Source: Glandiceps talaboti
Taxonomy: Eukaryota; Hemichordata; Enteropneusta; Spengelidae
Direction of reading: 5' to 3'
Length of the DNA stretch: 62,500 bases
Assembly (NCBI RefSeq): GCF_964340395.1
Contig: NC_135564.1
Span: 14,889,012-14,951,511 of the forward strand
Shown here: one piece after another, positions 15,150-61,235 of the stretch
Layout of the letters: each line of letters opens with the position of its first letter
Numbering within the stretch: the first letter of the stretch is position 1
Translations under genes and position numbers: made by a program
Notes under the pieces: model-generated
Databases searched by the model: none
What the model was told of the DNA's origin: nothing
What the model saw: the letters and a program-made list of their open reading frames with translations, nothing else

Positions 15150-15236
15150 CTCTGAAGGAAAGTCACATACATCTCTGAAGGAAAGTCACATACATACATA
15201 CATACATACATACATACATACATACATACATACATA
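15150..15236. repeat. 23-bp duplication and (CATA)n
   Basis: Two copies of ctctgaaggaaagtcacata are followed by (CATA)n to 15236. The repeat appears to have grown from the end of the duplicated unit. Confidence 0.9.
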
Positions 15237-16633
15237 GGTGTAAGTATTTGATGGCATTGTACCAACGAAATGGAAAACAAAGGACAAAAAACGAAAGAGA
15301 TACAGGTAAACAAAACAATCGAGCCTTATTCACCACTTCAGATTTTAATCAGATTTATTTGTCTCATATGCAATATGACAGTCTGGTTAGAAGTGTAATG
15401 ATTAATGTTACCGTTTTGATTAAACTACGATCAGTGGAGATCAGTAATTGTAACGCGTCTTATAGAAACTTAGTCTAGTTCCTATACAGTATCGTTACCA
15501 TTACACCTCCACTCACAGTATAGTCAAAGTCGTTACTCTAGAAGTCCAGACATGCATGAGATATAATTTAAAATTCATCCACAGCCACCCACACAGTCAT
15601 TAACATCATGTCTTTGTTAATCAATCACAAAATTCTAACCAATAACAGAGTCCCTCATAAAGTTAGTGTTTATTGGGGCAGTTATGTAATGTCCAAATAT
15701 GGTTTATACCCTTAGCTGTCAAAATGTTGACTCGGTGTTTGACATGTATAGGATTAGCAGTCCTCTATCGGAGCTAATATTAAAGTTTGTGTAGCGGGTT
15801 ATACCCAACTCCTTGTCTGAGTTGCTGCTGAAGTCTTATCAGTATTGGATAGTGTAAGAAAAAGGGGATTTAGAAGGTGTGAATTGGGTTGACCTTTGTA
15901 GTTCAAGTAAAACCAGTCCAGCAAAGTCAGAAACCACATGCCTGAACATGGACGTATAGAAGGGGAGCCTCCATGGTCTCAAGAATGAAATGCAAGAGTA
16001 CGGCCCGGACCTAAATAGTTTGCCAAAATTACGAGGAGAACTTAATTACGGAGAAAAAGAGTTGTGGAGAGTAGTATTAAGTCATACTACTGCACCATGA
16101 ATGGAGTAGTGACTGCACTAGTAAGGAGGGCACAACTATTACCATTCAAAAGAAACGGTAAACATTTAAAAAGACTGAATTTTACACAGGTCTTCATATG
16201 AGCATGGAGGTATAAGGGGAGAATGTTGTATGGCTTATTTGTTTCGCCGTGAACACTGCATGCTGTATGTGTCCCATCCAAATGTGTACACTTTTATCTC
16301 AGTATTTTCATTGTAGAAAGACACAACATTTCCTTTCAAACAGTAAAATATTTTACATAAGTTGATCGTTAAAACTTTCACAGTGTAATAATAGTAGCTG
16401 GTAAGTTGGACATTACATTTTATAGTTATGCTTTCTGTCAATAAAAATTAGAATTTACAAATCAACTGCAATCTACTAAAATGCATTATTTTAGTAGGTT
16501 TTCTACATGCTTATTACACAGCTTATAAATTTACGTAAGAAAATGGTTTCAGTTGGTCGAATAAGATGTGGTAGTGATGTTTTGATGACAATGACGTCAT
16601 CAAAGAATTGAATTTCACTTTGTGAATATTGCC

Positions 16634-16908
16634 CGTTTCATGTTAGTGTTCACTGGCTCTATTTGGTACAACCAAACAGAAACCAATAAGAAATTACACA
16701 GTCTCCACTTTTAAGCTAACAAGATCGCAATTTTTGATACATTTTGTCTAAATGAAATAAACCATTTAAACATACTGCACATACACGCAGACATTCGGCG
16801 CCAATGGTGTGATGTTTAGATCATTTCATCTACAAAAAGTGTTAAATTTGCATTTCTGATTTCTGTGTGGTTCTATCCAACTGAGCCAGCGAACACTAAC
16901 CTGAAACG
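16634..16908. mobile_element. Foldback/MITE-like element with ~50-bp inverted ends
   Basis: The left end cgtttcatgttagtgttcac with tggctc pairs with the right end gagccagcgaacactaac followed by ctgaaacg. Weaker complementarity continues inward (tttttgatacattttgtcta versus its inverse). There is no coding capacity. Confidence 0.7.
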
Positions 16909-17253
16909 AACAGTATGTATATGTTGAGAGGAAAAAGACCTATTTCTCAGAGATATATATTTATCTTGCAGTCTACATAGATATCAGCATGTCATAGGTC
17001 AAGACGCTGCACTAGCAATAAAAAATATCCAATTTCATTAGATTGGCCATAAACTCACATAGTACACGTAACCTTGTTTTATACTTTTTAAAGAAATTAG
17101 GTTGCCGCTTTAATCTATATAGTATCTGTATTAGGCCTCATGGTGACAGAGTTACCATTGTCTAAGTCTTATGATGTGTTTGGTGTAACGATGACGCCGC
17201 CGATGATGCTACCGGTAGTAAATATGGACGATGCCGGCAATGATGTTGATAAT

Positions 17254-17342
17254 AATAAAGATGATGATGGTGGTGGTGGTGGTGGTGGTGACGGTGACGG
17301 TGGTGGGGGTGGTAGTGGTGGTGGTAGTAGTGGTGGTGGTGG

Positions 17343-17403
<61 letters not shown>

Positions 17404-17411
17404 GGTGGTGA
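17254..17411. repeat. (GGT)n/(GAT)n trinucleotide array
   Basis: GGT and GAT blocks alternate. All four open frames crossing it (poly-Asp/Gly, poly-Val/Met, poly-Ser/Pro, poly-Ile/Thr) are repeat artefacts. Confidence 0.95.
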
Positions 17412-17453
17412 TATGTAATATATTGATGACAGTTTCAATAGAAGTGGCAGTGG

Positions 17454-17653
17454 TCACCTTCTCCAAATGTACTTTTCGTCCTCATCAAATCTTGAAATCG
17501 TGCTGTTGACTGTTTAATTGCTGTCTATGACCAGTACACACATGTATGATTTCACCTTCTCCAAATGTACTTTTCGCCGGTCCTCATCAAATCTTGAAAT
17601 CGTGCTGTTGACTGTTTAATTGCTGTCTATGACCAGTACACACACGTATGATT
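17454..17653. repeat. Tandem duplication, ~98-bp unit, two copies
   Basis: Copies start tcaccttctccaaatgtact at 17454 and 17552 and end at the agtacacacaNgtatgattt stretch. Copy 2 has a 4-base insertion (cgccggtcc versus cgtcc). Otherwise they are nearly identical. Confidence 0.92.
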
Positions 17654-18365
17654 TATTCGAAAGAAGCGTCGATACATCCAAACTGAAAAGGCACATTGCA
17701 AATGACCAAAAATAACTGTGTCAGGAAGTCAGAGAAAGGGAGGGGGCAGTGACAGAGATCAGAGATCATGAATGAAGAGATAGCGTAGTTTTGGTATCGG
17801 GACGTGTTCTACAGAGCATAGAGAGAAACTCTAAACCGATCACCAGTTTCAACAAAATATCTTATTCAAATTCTCAGACATATACATGACTTAAATTATG
17901 GAATGTTATCGAATACAGTAGGAACATAAAAAAGAAATATAGTGACCATTAAGTTCACGATTTTATTATCATGAAATACAACGTCCTATTCTTAACCAGT
18001 CAATGAAAATTTTACTAGGTCATATATATGCATTTGAAAGTTAATATTATCGAGTTTTTTCACAGGACTGTGAGTTTTCCCTTGACCTCTCAGGTCATTT
18101 GAAAACATTCAAGTACAACACATGTTTTCTTTACAGAAATAACGAGCTTTGTCATGTCCGTTGTTTTTGGACCGTGACGTTGCATGCATGTCATACATAT
18201 GAATGCTAACGGATAATCTGAACTCATGTTGTGTATTCTCTGGAATTCACCTAGCCAAACAAAACAAAAGAGAGACTGGTATATGTAATTATGAATACCG
18301 TTTTTAAAAAAAATGTTTCACATCAAATTTGACTATGATAATGATGAAGAAGGCGAGGCACCAAA

Positions 18366-18409
<44 letters not shown>

Positions 18410-18456
18410 TTATACATGAATAAAGATGAATAAATCGAGGTACCAAAATGATAATA

Positions 18457-18513
<57 letters not shown>

Positions 18514-18632
18514 GGTGGTGATGATGATGATAATGGTGATGATGATGATGATGATGATGATGATGACTACGACGACGACGACGACGACCATGACGATGGT
18601 GATGGTGATGGTAGCGGTGGCGGTGGTGATAT
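18366..18632. repeat. (GAT)n array in blocks
   Basis: Two large GAT blocks (18366-18407 and 18455-18513) are each preceded by the same gaggNaccaaaatgat leader, then GAT/GAC/GGT variants to 18632. Confidence 0.93.
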
Positions 18633-20330
18633 GGTGATGGTTATCGTGTTTGCATAATCAAAACTTCGGTGAATATATATAACTTTATATGTGTCAATAT
18701 CATCTAACCATCTGTATGCACGCGGGTCGTAAACTTCATGTGGCATCTCTCTCACAATAAATCATATCTTAAATCGTACGCATAAGCCAAGTATTAGCCA
18801 AACTATAAAAACTATGTACGTGTATTTCTTCGGTATCTATATAACGGTTAAGTGACCCAAATATTAAAAAAAAAACCAGTTTTACCGATGAGCGACTTAG
18901 CACGTTGTTATTTACAAATCTAATTTTCTGTGATATCTTCAAAACCATATGTTTAACACCTGCCATATTATAACGCATTCCTTAGGAATTTCCTAAAGAA
19001 AGGAAAAGGAAAACAGCTGGTCAAGTGCGTTCCCAGTGCACATAAGCTTGGACTGTAGCTATGAGGACCTGCATTGTTACACCGTTTTATCCTGAGGCTC
19101 GTATTAGTTTGAGTTAAGATGCACATTCATGAATAGATTATCACATATCATCATATAAATACAGAAAATATGTTCACAGTTACTAAGTTCACAAATATAT
19201 CAATATGATTATCAACATTGTTAGTTTATTTTTGCTGACATTCTTGTTTTGACAGTTTGCTGACCACATTTAATAATTCCAAAAACGCATTCTTGTGTAT
19301 TTCTGTTTATCATTGGAGGAAAAAAAACCACTATTAGGATGAAAGCATGTAATGGGATAGAAAGGGAACTACGTCTGTGTCCTCGGCACGATGTGGGAAG
19401 GTAGGGTTTATTGGGCTTTAAGGACACATGCCCAAATACATGTGTTACTGAAGAAAAACAACAATAAATTACACTTGTACATAAAAGACACGAATGTGAT
19501 ATACTGATTAACAAAGTCAGACTTTCAACATGTAATAATTTGTCTTGCCTGGGCATATGTTTGTGAAAAGTGTAGTCAGTTGGGATTTTGGAACCTACGT
19601 ACCTATACAGTGTCAATCGAAGTAGCAAAAAACAAGCAAACATATACACAAGCTGATATGCATTTGCAGTGTAGAGCAAAAACGTATTCGATTTCCATCC
19701 ATCGATAGATCTCACATAATTGGCTCGCCACGGCGTTGTCGTTGCATATTCCCTGCGTTCATCCATAGACCCTACGGTCTATGGTTTATCAAACAGGTCA
19801 TGTTGTGACAAAGGAGAGTCCGTTTTTCGTTTTAAAATTTTCAACTTGCGGCATCTAATACTAATCGATTTTTGCTACATTTGACACATAAACCGACAAA
19901 AACAGGTCTTATTGACTTCAATCCAAAGAACTCATCGCTCTGGTATATCTACAACTTGATGTAAATAACCGTGAATTATTTTATAGATGGTGTGTGTCTA
20001 TAAGTGTAAATATGTCACATACATGTATATCGTGAATTATCACTGCACTAGTATCGAGGCAACCGCAACCTGTATTCCATGTCTCGTCTCTGTTTCATGA
20101 TTTACAAGTCTTAGACCTAACGTAGACATTCCAGCGACCAAATTCCCAGTTCACACAATTTGTTCGATTCTAATGTCAGTAATTGAATATCAATAATAAA
20201 TACACAACCAACATCACTTTAAATTTGCTAACAGCATCATTTGATAATCGAAATTTTTGTTGCCATGGTTGCGTCATTGAATAACAGAAGTCGCGGTATT
20301 CCAAAGGCAGGGTTAGTCCCCTACATGGAT

Positions 20331-20428
20331 TTATTCCCAAGTTTTCGCATTAGTGTTATCTTATCAGTGGAGCAGTACGGATTACATAGAATTATTCTTT
20401 TCTTTAGAATCAACTTATTCCATAGCTC
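20331..20428 (+). repeat. Dispersed repeat family D, copy 1
   Basis: It shares the block gcattagtgttatcttatca, then acatagaattattcttttct and a ccatagctcc end, with the copies at 49797, 52551 and 55130. It lies outside the gene, in the same orientation as those copies. Confidence 0.5.
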
Positions 20429-21503
20429 CAAACTGGGCCGGTCTTTCATAATGATATGTTATGAGAGAAGATGGTCTAGATGTGAGCCAATATAATATAA
20501 ATTTAGTAAAAGAGGCGTAGCGACTTACTAAAACCAATTGCTCCTTTTATTTGCAGTAGTTCTCAAAATAGTATATAATTTGTTATCGAACTGTGCGATG
20601 CATTCTCCCTTTGGAATGCCAGTTATGCAAATTTCGTTAAATTGGGCTCGGATCATCGAACTGAGCACTGGGTGACCTCTGAGCATTACACATGTTCTAA
20701 TCATGATTTGCCCCTAATCAGCAAGACGGACTAAAATGATAGTAAATTGACCGGAAAATCCCAGCTGACCACCAATTTTATAAAACAATAGCATATGCAT
20801 ATTATCCTTACGCAATGTCCAAGAATAAAGTTCTTATCAACTCGAGAAGAGGGTGAGGTTACGTTTGTTTGACTTTTCCAAATAACAAACCTTTATCAGG
20901 AGATAACACCGTTCATCCGGAGGGGGGGGGGGGGTACCAGTAGCCAGCCCTGGTAGGGATGTGCAGCCAATACGGCCAACCCCAGATCCTATTTTAGACT
21001 AATTTTGATCATAAACCAATATCCCATTTTACAACAGCTTTTGCTACCTGTCGATCCTTATGACCAACATACCAGTCATTTCCCTAACTGATAAGTCTGA
21101 TTTCAATATATCAGTGTCACCTTCAAAGGCTATGTTCTGCAATTCTATAAGCACTCCTATTGACTCCCATGAGACAATGCGTGCTCATGCATGGCAAGGA
21201 ACTTCACTGTACAATGAATGAGAAACAATTTCCAACTCAGTTTTTTTTTTGCGAAATGTAAGTTATGCGAAATCGTGAAATGATTCTCAAGAACACAAAG
21301 GTTACAAAATTGTATTTATGTACTTCCTTGAGTGGCATTTCCTTTATATTTATACCAAATTGTGTCTCTGTTCTGCACTTGGCACTTCCATGAATCATCA
21401 TTTACTACATTTCTAGTATTGCTCTTATGCAAACTGAAAATAAACCTTTACGGTGACGCCATTTTGTGGTGCACACAGTCATTGTCAAAATCATTGCCTA
21501 GAC

Positions 21504-21950
21504 CTGTCTAACTTATAGCTAAAATGATGTTGGTTTGGTGTTTCACTCATGTAGCATGACAGTTCTAGTAATACACACTCTCAGACAACTTCTAATGCAA
21601 AAGAAACAATTACATAGGTGCCGTGTACAGTGGAGATGTAGAGGTAGTAAAAAGTTGAATTGTTGATTATCAGTTAGAAAATAAACTGATTGCGGCCATT
21701 CCATTAAAATTATCAAGTCAATTGTGTAATGTTTTCATTAGAAACCTGTTTTCCATAGTACTCCAATGTGGTGTGAAAGAATAGCAATGCTTATCAGTGT
21801 TCAGTTTGATAGGGCAAAGGATCCTGCTGTGTTTATTGTGTCTCTGGTACTGTTAGTCTAGAGTTGAAATATGTCTAGCTCTGTGTCAAAAACGTAATGT
21901 CCCACGAGTGAAACACCAAACCTACATGATTTTAGCTATATATAGACATT
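21504..21950. mobile_element. MITE-like element with ~45-bp terminal inverted repeats
   Basis: The left end contains tatagctaaaatgatgttgg then tttggtgtttcactc. The right end contains gagtgaaacaccaaacctac then atgattttagctata. Seventeen bases (ggtttggtgtttcactc) are an exact inverse match. The interior of about 350 bp has no ORF of note. Confidence 0.7.
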
Positions 21951-24900
21951 TCATGCTCTTGCATATGATGCAAGACGATACGATTGTATCTGATACGATG
22001 CCTCGAATTGGACTATGTAACTTTTAAACAATTGACCTATATAGTGAACATCATTTCATGCGTAGGAACTCGTAGCCGTGGGGGTTTGGGTGGGGATGGG
22101 GTTGGGTGAGGGGCGATGTATGACCCGTCTGAGCAGTGGTTTCAGTCAGGGCAGTGGTTCCAAATACGTTGGAAAACGGTATTTGAAAATGTGAGAAAAT
22201 TCGACAAATTTACAAAAATATGAATCCTTGCACTCATTACAAAACTAGTTTCCTGTCAAACGAATAAAGGCGACCAACGAAATAAAAGTTTACCAAGACC
22301 TCGCTGACTAGAGAGGTCTTTGAGCATTCATGGAGGTGTCATCTCCCTGGTAATATACATGAATAACAACTATTAAAGGATACAGGTTCGACGAAAAAAA
22401 ACATAAATGCCGTGGAAGCCAATTCAGATAGTAAACAGTACAAAACTCAAAGAACTGAGAACTTCGCAAGAAATAAACTTGGAAATGCAACTTAAATTTT
22501 ACATATTGTGATAGAGGTAGGTATGTGTGTTAAAAATCTGTAGTGGTCATAGATCGTCATACGTCTGATCTGCATTGTGTAGACAATTCATTTCTTCAAA
22601 ATTACAATTTAATGATTATTTCCCCGTTGTAAAAGGGCGGAAAAGCCATTCCAAGAAACAGACAAGTGCGGAAGATCAAATTGTGACTAAACGCCTGCGT
22701 ATCATGATCACGGCTTCGCAGTGTTCTGACACACAGGGTCACGGAGGTCTAGTGCTGTATAAAATATCAATACCAAAATTCAAGAAAAGAGATACCCCGG
22801 GGATTCGATAGTCTAAAATCAACACGTCATGCATGAGATGATATTTTAACCTTGGACCATTGATCTTGGAAGGACAGTTGAGTCAATTTTGATTTGGAGT
22901 GGACGACGTTGACCAGACATGTCCTTAATTAATAACGTTCGTAATGATGAACATGATGTTAGTTGGCCATGAACCTTTAAGACTTATATTACTCCTACAC
23001 ACTTCACCCGTCTTTCCGAGTACTGTAGAACCAGGGTAGAACATGACAGACAAGAAGGACGACAGGTTCGAGCTGCAGATTATCCTTTTTCAAACATTTC
23101 CACACAACATTCAGAATGTTTTAATTTTTTGGATTATACTAGTCCAACTGTCATTGTCACCATAGAGGGACACTCGCCCCCTAGCCCAGATCTCGGTCGT
23201 GGTATTTCTCTCACAAGTTATCCAAGCAGACCTCTAGGCTGTTCGTCCCCAAGTCTACCCTTCGTAAGTTTTACATTTATACAGTATACTTTAATAAACA
23301 TTGTAAACTACTTAAATATAATGTAAAGGTATCGTTCTGACTGGTGGAAAAAAGACCTCCCCAGCAGACACTGCAAAGCCACAAGATCCTCCCAATGTCT
23401 CAAGTCGCTATCGCCGTGCCTTTGTAGTTAGGTATTATTTAATAATTCTGAGTCACTCGAGACATGAGACTTGTTGGTCTTGTACGTTTTATAGGCCAGT
23501 CGTAGAAAAGAACTTTTCGTTTTACGATAAAACTCTGGGAGAGGAATCAATGACAGCACAGGCATTTTTATGAGTTGAGATAAGAATTGTGTTTCTGCTG
23601 TGGATAGACACTCAGCTATACAGTTCGTAAATGTGTTTATTGAATAATCATTTTTTAAAGAGAGTGAACACACTATACGGTTTAAGGAATGACAGACAAA
23701 TCGAATGTCGAGAGAGAATGCATTGGTCTGTGTGTCATTGTTTTGCCATGGTTCAATTCAATATGTCCTCCTTTTACACCCCCACTCGTGTGTTTCATCA
23801 TCTGTAGTGAGTGTCAGCTCGGCATTTCTCTATTCAATCAATCAGAATCGCTCTGTTGACAGCCGTATGAAGCCCTAAATGCCAAAGGTCTTGTGCTAAG
23901 TATATCAAAACGTCGAGTTGTGCGTTGGAGATGGTTTGCTGACCCGCTTGCGACCAAACTCTTGTGTAAACTTCTAGTGGTATTGGAGAAAGTTTATGTC
24001 TGTTTGAGGTTGTGTGTACAGTCATTACCTGACCTTGAGTCCAGCCGAGCGCCTTCGTTTGTCAGTGTTTATCTGCTCATTTTATTTGAGGTCATTTTGG
24101 TTCGTCAGTTTGAAAGATCTATGGTGTTGTGACCGGACACGAATGATAAAGGATAGATGAGTGTGTTCTGTGTGGTACCTAAACACTTGCAACAACACTG
24201 TACAAAACTATTATGTTTTCGCCACTCCTCCCCATCTCACACTTTCAAACATGACTTCTACCATTCTTCTTTTGACTAAAAGCTATTTACAGTCCATATT
24301 AACTATATTCCCTTGTGTTAACTTGATCAGGATACTAAGGAGTCCAAACTAATACCTGGATCTGCAATAGTGTTTCCTCCTCTCTCACTTTTTCTGCGAA
24401 TTATCCTTTTTGTAATAGTAATATGTATGAACAGTTCACCAAATAATCTTATTTTTATCGTGATTTATCGGATCATAGTATATGTAGTCCCAGAAAAGTG
24501 GTGTTTGACTGAGATTTATAACCGTCAACTTTTGCCCAGGGATGCCACCTGGGAAGGAGGGGGTATATTGAAAAGCTATTTAGATATATGTCGCCGGAAT
24601 GGTCTACCTTGTCTTTGTGCCAGTCTGAAATGGTGTAAATACTTTTTGCATTTTTTTCATCTGAAAGGGGATCTCTGGAAAGGATTTGATACCCGATAGT
24701 ACATGTTGTTTCTGCTTTTCGAATCGTGTAAGCTGTCACAACGGCTTGAATTCTGTTTATAAATTGGTAGGTTATTTGTCACTGTGTCTGAAAAATTTGC
24801 GTATGGATTATCGCCAGGTAACCACACACACTCACCACTTTGGGTCGGGGGGGGGGGAGCTGCAGCTCTTAATCTCAGATAATTGTGTTACATTTTTACA

Positions 24901-24992
24901 TATTATACAATATATCCCTGGGTTAACAATATGGTCTATAGTTTGGGGTGATGGTGATGGGGGGTGGGGGTGGGGTTAGTATGACCATGGTG

Positions 24993-24996
<4 letters not shown>

Positions 24997-25075
<79 letters not shown>

Positions 25076-25096
25076 TATATATGTATATATATACAT
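24997..25096. repeat. (AT)n microsatellite
   Basis: Pure (AT)n to about 25072 with a decayed tail. Confidence 0.97.
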
Positions 25097-25099
25097 GAG

Positions 25100-26822
25100 T
25101 GTTAAGTCCCTCCACAAACTGATGGAGGCTGTAACACGGTATGAATTTGTTCCACGTCACAACACATCTCTTGTAATCTTGCTGACATTTCAAAAATCGA
25201 CGAATGGTTACTAATAGTTACGACCCAGCACGTTCAATGACCTTTGACCGATTCATCATTATATTTTTTCCGTTCGTTCAGGACTCTGCCATCATTTGTC
25301 ATGCGTTTCCCAAGTTGTTTATGCAAAACAATGCTTATGCAGAAAATATGGTAAAAAAGTTCCCCTTAGGTATTAGTCACAAGACAATGACCTTATAACC
25401 ATCTGTTTCTCCCAAGGAACGGATTACAAGGTGTCAATAACGTTGATAAATAAGGGTTGTTTTATGAGTTTACTCAAGTATTAGAGTGTAGTCTATTTTA
25501 CCTCAGACACCACTTGTTTGGTGGTCTGACATTTTACATAGCACTGGTTTTTTATGAATGAAGGTGAATGGCAAGTGCATGGCAAAGTTTGAAGAGATAC
25601 CCCTACAATGTTATTCAAAGATTAATAAATGTGAGTATGGTAAAATATATGTTGACAAGAAACAAGGAGGTAGCACAAATATATCTCCATGCAAGAACTA
25701 TATCCGGTCGTATGCACACTACATCGTTGTAAACCACAACCTCTTTTACGGCTCCGCCCAAGACTCATCACCGCCCTTATTTCGCAGTGTCGCGGAAGAA
25801 ATAACACTTTTGGTTTGCGAGAATGTCACACTATTAAAGCTACGTCGGAAGAAAGTACACGAATAGAAACACATGCACATACATTTTAATGAGCTATCTT
25901 TAATGAAAAGGGAAACACAAAACCGAACAATATGAGATACAGAAAGTTTTGTCTCGGTTGACTAAAATAGACACGAACTAAAACTTATAAAAGTATATTA
26001 TTCAAGCAGATGATAGCAGTGCCTCTGTTGTGTGATTCTAATTACCCTATGTTCAAAATAGTGTAAATACTGGAATTCCCCCCAAAATGTACATTGCAAA
26101 ATCATGGGTTTCACCTGAAACACCTCTCTACCGTTAGTAGAATTAAATCAACGTCCATGATGCAACAACAATAGTTTGTTTGTGTGTATTTTACCAGATT
26201 AGTATTTATAAATTTCACATCCTCAGTTACTGTGACTGTTTGGTGACGTGTACAATCACTGTACTAGATAATACACACAGTGATTTAGTAATGACAAGGA
26301 GATACTCTTCACATCAATCGACAAATGTCTTTAACCGCTGATCCCTTTCAATGCACATTCCGCCTTTTACGTTTAGAAAAACACGTTGACAATGTCATTG
26401 AGAAAAGGCAGCCACGAGAATTCGAACCATATATAATTATTTATTAAGACCGTTGCTATATATATACCACTTGATCGTTTGAACATTTATGAACGCGAGT
26501 CCCTTTGAAATAAAAACAAGGTGGCAATATATAAGAAATACATACATTGTCATTTGAAATTGTGTTAATTTATCTGGTCGCAGTATGGAAAATAAAATTG
26601 ACAATGTTTAACTAGGGGAACAGCCATGAGATTGTAGCATTGTCCTTTCAATGACCTCGGATAAAGCTCGTATATGTCTCTTCAAATGCCTTAATATTGA
26701 GATGTCATGAAAAATGAGAAAGTTCCATCGTCGACTACATTGATACGGAGAGAGTTTCGTTGGTATTTTTGTCAAGGCACTGGCTTTCAATTTAGGAGAT
26801 AATGGAGAAGGCCACATGGTCA

Positions 26823-26890
<68 letters not shown>

Positions 26891-27450
26891 CGCGCTTGAA
26901 TTAACATGATTTTAAAATTAGCAGAAGCAAGAACCTGTTGGCTTAGGAGAAACCTGTATCGAGAATAGAACTATTGATTTATTATGCGCTGTCTATACAG
27001 AAGTTGCATGTTTGGTTTCTCCAAGTTTTGTCCAAACTGAAACGACCTGAGTTGACGAGAATTAAGACTATGGAATGTCAAAAAAAAAAAAAAAACTGTA
27101 CAGGGACTCAGACCACGATAGAAAATGTCTGAGATAGACACAAAATTGACTTGATTTTCTCGTGAAATTCAGCTTTCTGACATTCCTACAAATTAAAACA
27201 CGAGGAAAGTGACCAAGTTATCACAAACCTGCAATAGCAAATTAAAAAAAAATTAAATAACCACACCATATCAGAAAGTACTCGTAATTGTGCATTTGCC
27301 GCAGTATGACCCTTGTTTGTTTATCTAATTGAGCAAGTCGCTTTAAGTTATATATATACATCCATTACCCTTAGGATTGTTTGCTGTGGATAAGCCACAA
27401 AAGTGATGTTTCAAGATAACAATATTTCGTAACCATACAGCATATCATCT
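25100..27450. other. Intergenic stretch upstream of the gene
   Basis: No coding signature is seen. It includes the (TG)n at 26825-26886, a 15-base poly-A near 27080 and short hairpins such as 25505-25530. Distal regulatory sequence may lie here. Confidence 0.5.
26825..26886. repeat. (TG)n microsatellite
   Basis: About 30 pure TG units, ending tgcgtgcgcgc. Confidence 0.98.
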
Positions 27451-27453
27451 TAG

Positions 27454-27606
27454 CCAATCACACGTTCCCTGCACGACATGCATCGCCGACATGTCTAGGG
27501 GGTTGAACGAATGACGTCACATTACGGCATAGCCAATGAGAGATGAACTTTCTCTAATGTCGTGTTTATAGTAAAGTCTAAAGTTTAGATTTAGGGTCTT
27601 TATATA
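27454..27606 (+). promoter_or_regulatory. Candidate promoter: CCAAT, CRE, CCAAT, TATA
   Basis: CCAAT boxes stand at 27454-27458 and 27533-27537, a perfect palindromic CRE (TGACGTCA) at 27512-27519, and a TATA box (TTATATA) at 27600-27606. Spacing is as expected for a sharp TATA promoter, placing the transcription start near 27630 and a 5' UTR of about 200 nt before the ATG at 27830. The CRE suggests a CREB/ATF-responsive gene. No transcript evidence is available here. Confidence 0.5.
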
Positions 27607-27829
27607 CCCTGTTCCCTGTCAAAGTAAGGAACACGGGAAGCAGTGTAGCCCTAGTCACAGTAATCGTGTTACCTTCCCAGTGACCAACACATTTGGGGTG
27701 TTCGTGTAGCTTCACGTTGTGACCATCGTGGAATTACCAAACCGTTACCCCAACTTGTCTTCACCTAGATGCTACATTATCACATGTACACGATCTAAGA
27801 CATTGACGCTGTAGAAAATCTCTACAAAG

Positions 27830-61235
<33,406 letters not shown>

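Larger units (their letters stand above)
18660..24990. other. Non-coding stretch without supported gene
   Basis: No exon signature is seen on either strand. The longest non-repetitive open frame (19221-19766, minus) has no recognisable motif. The stretch contains the TIR element at 21504-21950, a copy of a dispersed repeat at 20331-20428 and short poly-G runs at about 20923 and 24847. Confidence 0.55.

Noticed and set aside
19221-19766. 181-codon open frame, minus strand
   Set aside because: It is the longest non-repetitive frame in the left half, but it has no recognisable domain, odd composition for a coding exon and no splice or promoter context. Length is within chance for an AT-rich 27-kb stretch.
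24370-24979. Overlapping plus-strand frames of about 100 codons
   Set aside because: No motif and no consistent splice pattern; the second runs into G-rich repeat.
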